A stretch of DNA of 64,000 nucleotides from Smallanthus sonchifolius (GCA_023525975.1 CM042034.1:9369501-9433500), one strand, 5' to 3'. Positions 13,019-25,506 are shown, counted from the first letter of the stretch. Made by a program: numbers and translations. Notes: generated by a model from the letters alone, not told the origin.

Positions 13019-16000
13019 ATGCCTCCCCGTCGTGACAACAGCAACAACAGCAATAACACTGACCTGGCTGCTCTACTCACACAGCTGGTAAATCAAATTA
13101 CCCAAGCCAACAACAACACTAATGGCCATGCTAGTGGGAGTGCTAACACTGGAGGTGGTGGTGGTGCCAACCCGCCACAATGCACCTTCAAACACTTCAA
13201 CTCCTGCAATCCCCTCAAATTCTATGGTAACGAAGGAGCCACGGGACTCCTTCAATGGTTTGAAAGCATTGAGAGCACTTTTCTCAATAGCGACTGTCCC
13301 GACAACCTCCGTGTTCGTCATGCTACTAGTGTCTTTCAAAAAAGGGCGCTTACTTGGTGGAATGGTGAGAAAAGGACTAGGGGAGTGGATGTAGCAATGG
13401 CACTGCCATGAGATGAGTTGAAGAGGATCATGACTGAGGAATTCTGTCCTCGAAATGAGATGAAGAAGCTGGAAGCGGAATTTTGGGATCTTGCTCAAGA
13501 TAGTGGTGAAAGCTTAGCATACACCACCCGTTTCCACGAGCTGAGTCTACTTGTGCCACACATGGTTACACCTCTGTCTAGGTGTATTGAAAAGTACATC
13601 GGTGGTCTACCTAGACAAATTCAAGATACTGTGGTAGGAGGAAATCCTGCTACTCTGGAGGATGCTATCCGCTTGTCAGCCACACTTACTGACAACCATG
13701 TTAAAGCGGGTACACTTACAAGAAAGGGTGCCAAGAAACTTTCTGACACAACAACACCTCCCGCTCATGTCAAGGAAGTCCAAACTGAACCATACCGCAA
13801 CACTAGGAAGAGAAAGGTCAAAAACTGTGCTGTAATCACTCCGGCTGCTCCAGTGAATCAAGTTGCACCCATGGCTCAAAACCCAACAAAGAAACCCTAT
13901 GGGGGCAACCACCCACTTTGCAACACCTGCAACTACCATCATCCTCCAAGCATACCTTGTCGCCTTTGCAACCACTGCGGGAAACATGGCCACACAGCCA
14001 ATATTTGTCGAGCCAAGGCACTTGCCAACCAAACCAACCCAGCAAATCAAGCCAATCAACAAGCAACTAACCAAGTCATCCCAGCCATTGCAAATGGACG
14101 TGCTTGCTTTGAATGTGGCGACCCGAACCACTTCCGTAACCAGTGCCCCAGACTGGTCAATGTTAACCAAGGCGGAGCTCGTGGGCGTGCTTTCAACATC
14201 AACGCCAATGAGGCTCAGGCCAACACTGATGTGGTTAACGGTACGTTCCTTATGAATAATCGTTATGCTTCTATACTATTTGATACCGGAGCCGATAAAA
14301 GTTTTGTGTCACTAGACTTCGAACCTTTACTTGCAAAAACCCGGTCTACACTAGAGAAAACCTTTACCGTTGAGGTAGCCGATGGTAACACCGTTACTAT
14401 TGACACCATCATCCATGATTGTTCCCTAGAGTTAAATAATCACACTTTTACAATCAACCTCATACCAATGCCATTAGGGAGTTTTGACGTCATCATAGGT
14501 ATGGATTGGCTTTCAAAGCACCACGCCGAAGTCATGTGCTTTGAAAAATGCATCCGTATACCACTCCCATCTGGTGAAACATTGAAGGTCTTTGGTGAGA
14601 AACCTTGCAAAGGACTCAAACTAATGTCATGCATCACCGTCCAAAAGTATATACGAAAGAAGTGCATGGTTTTCCTAGCCCATGTTATCCAAAAAGAAGA
14701 CAAGAAGAGGAGTGTACAAGACATCCCCATCGTTCGAGATTTTCCCGAAGTCTTTCCTGATGACTTGCCCGGTCTTCCACCTGTTCGACAAGTGGAATTT
14801 CGCATCGATCTTGTACCTGGAGCAAACCCGGTGGCTAAAGCTCCATACCGGCTTGCACCTTCCGAGATGCAAGAACTTGCAAGCCAACTTCAAGAACTCG
14901 CCGACAAAGGTTTCATACGGCCGAGTCATTCACCGTGGGGTGCACCAGTCTTGTTTGTTAAAAAGAAGGATGGTTCATTCCGCATGTGTATTGACTATCG
15001 AGAACTCAACAAACTCACAATCAAAAACCGCTACCCTTTACCTAGGATTGACGACCTCTTCGATCAACTCCAAGGTTCTACCTACTTCTCGAAGATTGAT
15101 CTTCGATCCGGTTATCATCAACTCCGTGTGCAAGAGGAGGATATTCCCAAGACCGCCTTCCGAACGAGATATGGTCACTACGAGTTCATGGTTATGCCTT
15201 TTGGGCTAACCAATGCACCTGTTGTTTTCATGGACCTCATGAATCGCATGTGCAAACCATACCTTGATAAATTTGTTATCGTGTTCATTGATGACATCTT
15301 GATCTATTCAAAGACTAAGGAAGATCATGAACAACACCTTAGGTTGATTTTGGATCTCTTGAAAACCGAACAGCTATACGCCAAGTTCTCCAAGTGTGAT
15401 TTTTGGCTAAAGGAAGTGCAATTTTTGGGTCACGTTGTCAATGAAAAGGGAATTCACGTTGACCCCGCCAAAATTGAAGCTGTTAAGAATTGGAAAGCTC
15501 CTAAAACCCCTACCGAAGTTCGTTCGTTCCTTGGTTTAGCGGGTTATTACCGAAGGTTTATTTCTAACTTCTCCAAGATCGCTGTTCCTCTCACTGCCTT
15601 AACCCAAAAAGGTAAACCTTATGAGTGGGGACCGAAACAAGCCGAAGCCTTTCAAATTCTAAAGCAAAAGTTGTGCAATGCTCCTATCCTCACACTTCCT
15701 GAAGGTGAAGATGATCTAGTTGTTTACTGTGATGCTTCAAACCAAGGTCTTGGTTGCGTTCTCATGCAACGAGGCAAGGTGATCGCTTATGCATCAAGAC
15801 AACTCAAAATCCATGAGAAGAATTATACGACGCACGATCTTGAGTTGGGTGCTGTCGTATTTGCATTGAAGATTTGGAGACATTATCTCTATGGCACGAA
15901 ATGTGTGGTGTTCACCGACCACAAAAGCCTCTAACATATCTTCAACCAAAAAGAACTCAACATGAGGCAGCGACGTTGGGTTGAACTCCTCAACGATTAC

Positions 16001-17551
16001 GATTGCGAGATTCGTTATCACCCCGGCAAGGCTAATGTTGTAGCCGATGCGCTAAGCCGCAAGGAACATGTCATGCTTCAAAGTGTCAAGATCCATTCCG
16101 ATATTCAAGTTCGTATTCTAGAAGCTCAACGTGTCTCGGTCACCGAGGGCAATATGTATATGGAAATGTCTTGTGGTGCTGAATTCCAACTAGAGACTAA
16201 AACCAATGGCTTGCTTTATTTTCTAGATCGTATTTGGGTTCCCGATCGTGACGATCTCCGAGCTTTCATCATGACCGAGGCACACAAGTCTCGGTATTCC
16301 ATTCATCCCGGTGCGGATAAAATGTACCAAAATCTTCGTTCCCAATATTGGTGGCCTGGTATGAAGAAAGACATTGCTTTGTTCGTAGCAAAATGTCTCA
16401 CATGTTCTAAAGTCAAGGCTGAGCATCAACGTCCTTCCGGTTTACTTGAACAACCGGAAATCCCCGTGTGGAAATGGGAGAATCTAGCTATGGATTTCAT
16501 TACTAAACTCCCTCGCACTTCGAGCGGTTATGACAGCATTTGGGTGATCATTGACCGTCTCACTAAGTCCGCACACTTCTTGCCTATCCGTGAAGACTAT
16601 AAGGTTGAGAAGTTGGCCCGTGTTTACATTGACGAGATTGTGAGTCGTCACGGTGTTCCTTTGAACATAATCTCCGATAGAGATGCACGTTTCACTTCCC
16701 GGTTTTGGCAATCTCTTCAAAAAGCACTTGGTACACGACTGGATCTGAGCACGGCCTACCATCCCCAAACTGATGGTCAGACCGAGCGAACAATCCAAAC
16801 TCTTGAAGACATGCTGAGAGCCTGTGTCATCGACTTTGGTGGCAATTGGGATTCGCATTTGACACTTATCGAATTCTCCTACAACAATAGTTACCACACC
16901 AGCATCAACATGGCTCCGTTTGAAGCTCTCTACGGTCGTAAGTGTCGTTCTCCCATCTGTTGGAACGAGATTGGTGAAGCACAAATCACCGGTCCCGAGT
17001 TAATTCAAGAAACCTCCGACAAGATTATTCAAATCCGTGACAGCATTCGAGTTGCGAGGAGTCAGCAAAAGAGCTATGCCGACAAACGACGCAAACCCTT
17101 GGAATTCCAAGTCGGTGACCTTGTACTTCTAAAGGTGTCTCCTTGGAAGGGGGTGATCCGTTTTGGGAAGAAAGGCAAGCTAGCACCTCGCTATGTGGGA
17201 CCATTCAAGATCCTCGAAAGGATTGGGAAAGTGGCTTACCAGCTCGAGTTACCTCCATCACTTGGCAACGTACATCCTACATTTCATGTATCCAACCTCA
17301 AGAAGTGTCTTGCTGATGAGAACCTCCATATACCTCTTGATGATGTGCGCATTGATGAGACGATGCACTTCGTTGAGAAACCAGTCGAGATTATGGATCG
17401 TGAGATAAAACAACTCAAGCGCAGCCGTATTCCTATTGTCAAGGTTCGTTGGGAATCTAAACGAGGACCCGAGTTTACTTGGGAACGAGAAGACCAAATG
17501 AAGCTCAAGTACCCACATCTTTTTGCTGAAGCAGTAGCCTCAACCAGTTGA
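13019..17551 (+). pseudogene. gypsy Gag-Pol polyprotein, unit 2, the same two stops
   Basis: Matches unit 1 in length, domain order and catalytic residues. The stops are at the equivalent positions, 13409-13411 (TGA) and 15932-15934 (TAA), so both arose before the dimer formed or were inherited by both units. The only difference seen is C at 14859 against T at 7372. It changes Leu (unit 1) to Pro (unit 2) just before the reverse transcriptase; Pro is the usual residue there in gypsy elements, so unit 1 probably carries the derived base. Confidence 0.93.
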
Positions 17552-17585
17552 ATTTCGGGACGAAATTCCCTCAACATGGGGATAC

Positions 17586-19893
17586 TGTAACCTTTCTGAT
17601 TTTCATGTTTTCCTATTTAATCTATGCCGTGCAATAAAAGACGATTCCGATTCCAATTTTTACGATCATTGTTTCATGTTCAATAACAAGCATACACGCG
17701 TTTATTATATTACAATATTAACTAAAACCATCTTACAAACCTCAAGGACCAAACTTGACAAAAACTCAAAACAACATCAATATTACAAAACTACAAGGAC
17801 TAGTCTTGAAATTCCCGAAAACCTACACAAGCACGGTCGCGCTTAGTCCTAAGCACGGTCGCGCTTGTGCCACAACCACGGTCGTGCTTAACTTTAAGCA
17901 CGGTCGCGCCTGAGATACAGTTTGACTCTGCAAAGTCAAACCGACACAAATCTTGTCCAAAAATAGATTTAAACGAGTTTTAGAAATCGCGATACTTGTA
18001 GAATAAGTTATTCGACCAATTAAGCCTAAAACCCGACCAAATACACGTCAAATCGTCCGAATTCGCGTACCTTTAAACCAACTTCCTTTTTAAATCAAAT
18101 CTCGTAATTAAGACCAAATCAAGACAAATCAAACCACGATACAGACTTCGTACGACTCCTATAAACATTCCACAACTCTCAATTCGTCTAAACATCGTCC
18201 CAAATCCTCTGTCGATCTCCTAAAAGCCGCGATATTCCTCCCGTAGCCGTCTGCACTTATTGCCCGATCTAAACAGGTAAGTAGTAGTCCAACTTGTTCG
18301 TTTCTCCATCCTAAACAAAAGCCCTAAATCAATTCAGAAGATTAATACACGATTAAACTGATTCGAATCTAAGTTTTTGAAAATAAATGGTTTTAATCGA
18401 ACTACACGATAAACACGTTATAAATCCAATTAAATGGTGTGATTGGATTCGCCAACACTTGTTTAATGAAAACCCTATGAATCCAACAGATTTTAATATA
18501 AGAACAATCGAAATTGCTTCTGGAATCGACCAGACACGGTCGCGCTGTCCTACGAGCGCGGTCGTGCCTGAGCAAGCACAGTCGTGCCCCGAGAGAGGCC
18601 CGGTCGTGGTTGCCGATCAAACCAAGTCCTGACCTAGGCGCGGTCATGCCGGATACGAGCACGGTCGTGTCTCGTAAACAGACCCTTTTGTAACCTTCTG
18701 ACTCGACCACGGGCGCGCTTCAGACCACCACGGTCACGCCCGTTGACGAGCGCGGTCGTGCCTTATACGAGCACGGTCGTGTTCTATTTCAAACAGAATC
18801 TTAATTTTAACCAATTTAATATATATTATATTCTAATGTTATAAAGAGTATTATTTTATAAAATATCCAGAACCAGTTATCGTTTAACAAAGATCGACTA
18901 TTTAATTTTTCTTTAAATTAAAATCAATAAAATATTACAAAGTTTATATGATTATTTTTATAAACAACAATGTATTCTATACGTTTTGTCCTTAACAAAT
19001 AGTATTTATTTAAACTTATATTTAAATAAATAATAAACAAAATAGTTATTATTTTATCTAAACAAACCTTAAACTTAATCCACTTCCAACACCGAATAAA
19101 CGCAACTCAATAATACATAATCGTATACATTGTTCATTAGGTCGAACTTAGCGATCTACAACACACCGCCATTACATACTTGCTTGTGTGATCTACACTC
19201 TACATAACATGTGAGTTTACATAGCCCCCTTTTCAACTATTTACAACTTTTGGGGTGGAACATGCGTTCTATTACTATGTTTTCAATTATACACGAATAC
19301 AGTTTCCATCCTACATACATGTATGCAATTCTGTGCTTTATGCTTGAGTGCTAGGTGTGTAGACTATATACGCTATTCACAATCATTAACTATTAGCCGA
19401 CAGTATACAGTGATAGTACTATTGAGTCTGACAAACCCACCCAGGTAGGGTGACTGTTGCTGACAACACGATTTGATTTCAGTTACAAAGGTTTGATTGA
19501 ATACACAGGTCACACGATGGTTTCTCTCCATAAATGCCTTTATTGACATGTTTTGTATGAACTGTATGCACACATCACGTTTTTGCTATCACACAACAAA
19601 ACCTATGTAATCTCACCAACTTTTTAGTTGACCCTGTTTTAACCATGTTTCAGGTACCAATGTTTGAAGTGATCAGGACATGCTACACATAGGATTTTTG
19701 GACCTAGAATTCAATTAAACCAGTTTATTCTATGTAATTTACATTTTTGTTTTGTGGATTGTTTGTGTTTTGATTGAACTTATTGATTGCAATGAAAACA
19801 ATTATTAAATATTCAAACTTTAGCAAACCATGAGCAATGAACAGTCTGCACGCTTCACGCCCCGACGTTTCCGCCGTCGGTTGGGGTGTGACA
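17586..19893 (+). repeat. gypsy LTR, right copy
   Basis: Follows a polypurine tract and ends at the GTGGT target duplication with no primer-binding site after it, so it is the terminal 3' LTR. It has C at 19871 where both other LTRs have T. ORFs spanning its end into the solo LTR are chance. Confidence 0.92.
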
Positions 19894-20629
19894 GTGGTCG
19901 TCGGCGGTCGTGGCTCCAAATCGAAGAATGCAGGTATGATACGATGGAATTGAGGGTTTAGGAAGTTTGTGAGTGGTGTTGTTGATGTGTGGCAACGGGT
20001 TTTTATAGCTGATTTCAGCGTTAAATGCCCGATTAGGTGGGAGTTGGGCGGTTGAGCCGAACGGATTGAATTTGAATTTATGCGTGTCTCGGGCCGTGTT
20101 TGAGCATTGATGGTTCTTGGGTTTCGATCGCACGCGGGAGGCGACGCCTGAGGTTCGACGAATGTGGACGGGATCGCGATTTTGGCTAAAACGGGTTCAA
20201 AATCGGTTGAAACGGGATTCGAACTTGGAACCTGTTTCCAAACTGCAAGTTTGGGATAAATACACAACCGGTCCCTGTAGTTTGAAGTTTTGGCATTGCG
20301 TGATAAAAGTGAAGTTTTAGTTCAGAACAAGTTTCGAAAATTGACAGTTACAGTCCCTGGACTTTGTAGATAAGAAAACTATCTAATTAAAAATTAAATA
20401 AGTTTTTCTCCAATGATTTTTATAAACTTTATAAGACGATCTATAAGATTTATCTTAAGTTTAAGAAATAGGTTTATATAATTACAAACTTTATGTTTTA
20501 TGTATAAACTATTTATGTATTAATCTAAAATTAATATTTATAGTTTTAAGAAAATAGTTTTAACACGAAGTCGAGTTTAAATTTGGTAACACGTGTAAAA
20601 AGGTAGGTTGGAAAATCTCGGATATTACA

Positions 20630-23600
20630 CCTGATGAGATTGTACTAGGAAATGGTAAAACTCTTTCTATATCTCACACCGGTCATACATCCATTCCCGC
20701 CCTTTCTTGCTCATTAAACTTAGAAGATGTTTTGATTGTTCCTCAATTACGTAACCATCTTATTTCCGTTGCCAAACTTTGCAAAACTAACAATGTTTCG
20801 GTTGAATTCTTTCCTTTTCATTTTTTTGTTAAGGATCTTCGTACGGGGGCGCAACTAATGCGGGGAGTGAACGTTAATGACGTTTATTATGCATCTACCT
20901 TTCCCCCATCATTCTCTTAAGCAACTCAATTCAAGCATCAAGACACTCAGATCACTTCTCTCATGGCATCACAAGTTTGGACATCCATCTATCAAAATTC
21001 TAAAACTTTTACTTCATAATTTAAGACTTGATTACAATAATATGTCAAAAACTTTATTTCATTGTGATGCTTGCTCATGAAATAAAATCCATAAAAAGCC
21101 TTTTGGCGACAACTCATTTAAAGTGTCTAAACCACTCGAACTTATCTACTCGGGTGTTTGGGGTCCGGTTAAAACCTCCAACGATGGATATGCGTACTAT
21201 GTTATTTTTGTTGATTTATATTCTAAATATACATGGTTATATCCAATTAAAAGAAAATCGGATGTCTCTGTCTTATTTCCACAATTCAAGACACTAGTTG
21301 AAAAATTCTTTCACACACCACTAGTATCACTTTTTTCGGACAACGGAGGAGAATATGTTGGGCTCATTCCCTATCTTAAAAAAAAATGGAATTTCCCACT
21401 TCACTACTTCTCCACACACTCCGGAACAAAATGGTACGCCATAGACATATTGTTGAAACCGGGTTATCCCTATTACATCATGCCAATTTGCCACTCACCT
21501 TTTGGTCACACGCGTTTCAAACCGCCGTCCATCTCATTAATCGTCTCCCAACACAAATCCTAGATTTCAAATCGCCTTACGAGCGATTGTACAAAATACA
21601 ACCCACTTATACAAAACTAAAACCCTTTGGTTGTTTATGCTTTCCATGGTTGCGTTCATATGCCCCATCTAAACTTCATCCTCGCTCCATCAAATATATC
21701 TTCCTCGGATACTCCTCTTCTAAATCGGCCTACAAATGCTATGATCCCGCATCTCACCGACTATACCACTCACGTCATGTGGATTTCATTGATCACGTAT
21801 TTCCATTTTCAATAAATGGTGCACCTCCAATCTCACTTCCTACACCGGACACCTTTATTCCCCCACCTACTGTTTGCTTAACTCCACAAACTATCATTCC
21901 TCCCAATCCACCAAACCATACTACCCATGCACACGTACCAAACCCCATGCACCACCCTTCCCCATCCACGCCACTACCTGCTCCCAATAACCCCATACAC
22001 CCTCCTCATCCCTCCAATACCTCCACAGCCTCCTCCTCATCCCCTCCTCCATTCGATACTTCACAAATCCACACTGATCTCTCTCCCTTCCCCACTACTA
22101 CAACCGTAACGGACACTTCATCACCATCCACCGAAACTTCTCCTCCTACTACTGCCACAACCGACACCAACGTATCACCACCCTCCACCGAAACCTCTCC
22201 ATCTCATACTTCCACAACCGACACCACCACTTCCCCGCCGTCCACCGCCCCACTCTTTCCTCCCTCTCCCACTCGCCCACAAAGAACTCGTAAACCCAAT
22301 TCCAAATATTACAATCCACACCTCGTGAATACCACCACTCTCCACCCACTTCCACCCACTCTTGAACCCAATACTCACAATCAAGCTTCAAAAGACCCAA
22401 AGTGGCGAAAAGCTATGGATTCGGAGTTTAACGCCCTAATCCATAATCAAACATGGGAACTTGTACCCTCCAACTCCCACACACCGATTGGTTGTAAATA
22501 GGTCTTCCGAATCAAACGCAATCCCGATGGTTCCATTGCTAAATATAAAGCCCGTCTCGTGGCAAAAGGTTTTCTCCAACAACACGGGAAGGATTACTTT
22601 GATACATTCAGTCCCGTTACCAAACCCATCACCATTCGCACTATTCTTTCGATCGCTCTCTCAAAAAATTGGCCATTACGTCAACTTGATGTTAACAACG
22701 CCTTTCTTCATGGGACTCTTCATGAGGACGTCTACATGACCCAACCACCAGGCTACATAAATCCTCAATTTCCTCATCACATTTTCAAGCTTAAAAAGTC
22801 CTTATACGGTCTAAAACAAGCTCCGCGCACTTGGTACATTGAGCTAACAAACTTTCTCCTTAGCTTTGGATTTCGTAAGTCCTTAGCCGATGCTTCCCTT
22901 TTCATTTACCAAAACCAAAAGGTCACTTGTTACTTCATGGTTTACGTGGATGATATTGTCCTTACGGGAAATGATACACAGTTCCTTGACAACTTTGTCA
23001 AAGCATTAAGTCACAAATTCTCCGTCAAAGACCTTGGTATGCTTCACCATTTCCAAAGGCATTGAAGTCATTCCTACACCAACGGGTCTCTTCTTGTCTC
23101 AACACCGTTACATCCAAGACATTCTCCACCAATTCCATATGGATTGCGCGAAAGATGTCACCACACCTCTTAGTGCAACTGAACCCTTGTCTTCTACCGA
23201 CTCTTCTCCATCAGTTGATGCTACTCCTTATAGGAAACTCGTTGGATCCCTCCAATATCTAGCCTTCACTCGTCCAGATATTTCCTTCGCCATTAATAAG
23301 CTTTCTCAATTCATGCACAGTCCGCGCCAAACTCATTGGAAAGCTCTTAAACGGGTTCTTCGATACCTAAAAGGAACAATTCATCATGGTCTCTTTCTAA
23401 ATCGCAATTCCTCTCTCAATCTCTCGGCCTTTTCAGATTCTGATTGAGGGGGTGTAAATGATGCCGGTCAGTCTACCACTGCATATATACTTTATCTTGG
23501 CACAAACATTGTCTCATGGAAGTCGACACGTCAGAAGTCGGTCTCTCGCTCCTCTACGGAGGCGGAGTACAAGGCCCTAGCAAATGCCTCGGCAGAACTC

Positions 23601-23915
23601 TCATGGACCAAAAATTTACTACATGAACTGGGCATTTCAACAAATAGCACACCAACATTATTCTGTGACAATACAGGAGCGACATATCTCAGTGCCAATC
23701 CCGTCTACCATTCGTGAATGAAGCATGTTGCACTAGATTATCACTTCGTCAGGGAACAAGTCCCAGTCGGTCAATTACGAGTCCTACACATCAGTTCCCA
23801 AGACCAAATTGCAGACATGCTTACAAAACCACTAACGAGAGCACCATTTCTACGTAATCGGTGTATCCGACGGATCCTCCATCTTGCGGGGGCGTATAAG
23901 GAATACCGATATTAG
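20630..23915 (+). pseudogene. Ty1/copia Pol, right part: protease end, integrase, RT, RNase H
   Basis: The frame resumes here after the solo LTR. In order: rest of protease; integrase zinc finger (WHHKFGHPSIKIL ... HCDAC, about 20967-21070); integrase core (FVDLYSKYTW, SDNGGEY); a Pro/Thr/Ser-rich linker with tandem repeats (about 21830-22260); reverse transcriptase (ARLVAKGF, LDVNNAFLHG, YVDDIVLTG); and RNase H ending near 23915. Stops at 21078-21080 (TGA), 22499-22501 (TAG), 23445-23447 (TGA) and 23715-23717 (TGA), plus at least three frameshifts (near 20910-20940, 21380-21450 and 23050), make it non-functional. Family order (integrase before RT) establishes copia. Confidence 0.9.
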
Positions 23916-24108
23916 TGGCTAACTATTAGTCAATTTCATATATAGAATGTATATTCAAGATTGTATTCAAACATTTGGTCTTATTACCTTAGATAGATCC
24001 GTAGGTTACTCCAATAATTTATCTCTTTCCTTGTTGTAAATGTTCTATATTAAGCCTTGTATCCTTTGTAATGAAAAATCGAATCATAGCAATTATTCAA
24101 CCTTTACA
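23895..24108 (+). repeat. copia 3' LTR, about 214 bp
   Basis: Follows a polypurine run (GCGGGGGCG) at the end of Pol. It begins TATAAGGAATACC, where TG would be expected, and ends CCTTTACA. It contains a TATA-like element and an AATGAAAAAT stretch typical of short copia LTRs. The left boundary is inferred from the polypurine tract because the first dinucleotide has changed. Confidence 0.6.
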
Positions 24109-24240
24109 TGGTAATCAGAGCCTTCCAACTCCTCTGAGTTTTTGGTTGATCACACCTCTCTCTACACTCTAATCTCTTTAACCGCTCGTTAAACGCTCTC
24201 TAAACTCGCTCTAAACTCTCAATATAATTTTATCTTGTAA
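24109..24240 (+). other. primer-binding site and leader directly after the copia 3' LTR
   Basis: TGGTAATCAGAGCC follows the LTR, an initiator tRNA-Met site with one extra A, and then a pyrimidine-rich leader-like sequence. A 3' LTR should be followed by host DNA, so this LTR was probably the middle LTR of a head-to-tail copia array or was joined by recombination. No Gag is read further right. Confidence 0.5.
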
Positions 24241-24259
24241 TGTTTTTTAATTTCCGAAC

Positions 24260-24556
24260 TTTCCGAATATCAAAAACGTTGAACTTTATGTTTTATATTT
24301 GTTATATAATTTTTTTTTGAATTTCTATTAAATATATTGAATTAATTTGAATTTTTAATTAAAAACCGGTTTAACCCACAAACCGGTTTAGACCCTACCC
24401 TAACCGGTTTGATAGGGTTGGGTTTTCCTTGCTTGTAAACCGGGTTAACCCGAACCGGTTTATGGCCAAACCGGTTTTGACCAAACGTTGACCAAACCGG
24501 TTCGGGTTGGTTTAAACCGGTTCGGTTTAAAAAAACTGATTTGTGCACCTCTACTG
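24260..24556. repeat. AACCGGTT-rich MITE fragment
   Basis: AT-rich sequence, then about ten AACCGG/CCGGTT elements from 24365 to 24530, ending GTGCACCTCTA. This resembles the right end of a hAT-type MITE like those at 31649 and 39990. I do not find a matching left end or target duplication. Confidence 0.35.
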
Positions 24557-25139
24557 GCTACATGTATAGGATGTTAATAACCCAAGTCTCATATGTCTAC
24601 GCAGTATTAAACCTTGACAAATTACCCGCATGACTATTCGGTAATAACTCAAGACAAATTACCCGCATGTTTACATGTTATTGATAATGGTCTGGAATTA
24701 ATAAGATCACTACCAAATGAATAATTAGAACAGAATCAGATGATCTGATTGGGACAGAGGCTTCTTTGATTTCACGTAAACTCCATTCCATTCATTAAAA
24801 TAAACTTGTATATATGGACCCTTTAAATAGACTCAAAGAACCTAACCCTAACTTAACCTCAAGTTTAATATTCTCCTAAAATAAACATACCATAAATAAG
24901 ACCTCATTCCATAAACTAAACAATACCAAATAAAATAAAATTACCATAAAATACTAAACCAAAATACCGACCCAAACAAAAAAAAACTCAAAACTTACTA
25001 AATAACCCCCTCCAACTTTTAAACCTTGACAAGATTAGTCCAACAATTGATCGAAGACAAAATACTCGTATATCCGTAATTTTCAAACTCTAGGGACTAT
25101 ATCCAAAATATTAAACCTTTACTCTTCATTTTATGAAGT
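24557..25139. other. intergenic, nothing recognised
   Basis: AT-rich sequence with a short direct repeat (AAATTACCCGCATG at about 24619 and 24657). No gene, RNA or element end was identified. Confidence 0.5.
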
Positions 25140-25282
25140 GAATACATAGAGAACAATACAAATGGTGTAAAGCTAACAACGAATTTAAATTGCTCTCCAT
25201 TCAAGAATGGAATACGAAGAGAGCAATGCAAATGGGGTAAAGCCAACAACAAATTTAATTTGCTTTCCATTCAAGAATGGAA
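25140..25282. repeat. two-copy 70-bp tandem repeat
   Basis: Two units starting GAATAC (25140 and 25210), each ending CATTCAAGAATGGAATA, with about a dozen differences. Each unit contains an inverted pair built from GAGAGCAAT and ATTGCTCTC, so each can fold. Function unknown. Confidence 0.6.
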
Positions 25283-25506
25283 TAAAACAATGCTTTTGAA
25301 GGAATTTGGTTTTCTGCAAATTCCTTTCGTGTAATCAATGATATTCTTAATCATCCCTATTTATTCATCTATTCATTTCTCGTCTTCATTCGCCAAACAT
25401 ACAACGGTCTTTCTTTATATAATTTACGTATCCAATTTGAGAAATGGAGGAAGAAGCTTTATCTGCAACACTATCCTGCACTACAGGTATGTCTCCGGTT
25501 TTTTTG

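Larger units (their letters stand above)
2612..19893 (+). mobile_element. Ty3/gypsy chromovirus tandem dimer (three LTRs, two internal regions)
   Basis: The layout is LTR 2612-4919, internal 4920-10098, LTR 10099-12406, internal 12407-17585, LTR 17586-19893. Each LTR is 2308 bp, each internal region 5179 bp, and the period is 7487 bp. The whole array has a single 5-bp target duplication, GTGGT (2607-2611 and 19894-19898), and there is none at the central LTR. The Pol order PR-RT-RNaseH-INT with a C-terminal chromodomain-like segment marks a chromovirus, probably Tekay/Del. Either unequal crossing-over between LTRs of one insertion, or integration of an already dimeric DNA, would give this structure. 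An assembly artefact is also possible, although three base differences argue for distinct copies. Confidence 0.92.
562..20629 (-). mobile_element. gypsy-type solo LTR, split by a later insertion (parts 562-2611 and 19899-20629)
   Basis: On the minus strand it begins TGTAATATCCGAG (20629 downwards) and ends GGTTGGGGTGTGACA (at 562). The flanks are a perfect 5-bp duplication, CCTGA (557-561 and 20630-20634). With the inner 17.3-kb element and its GTGGT duplication removed it is about 2.78 kb. No primer-binding site or coding sequence follows its end, so it is a solo LTR left by LTR-LTR recombination. Its end and an inner stretch (CTCACCAACT, then TTTTGGACCTAG) match the LTRs of the inserted dimer, so the two are related but clearly diverged. 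The left part contains only LTR-type AT-rich sequence; ORFs across it are chance. Confidence 0.85.

Noticed and set aside
19725..20267. 180-codon minus-strand ORF spanning the end of LTR 3
   Set aside because: It crosses the insertion junction between two different elements, so it is a chance fusion.
21793..22400. Minus-strand ORFs rich in Gly and Val over the copia linker
   Set aside because: Antisense shadows of the Pro/Thr/Ser-rich coding repeats.
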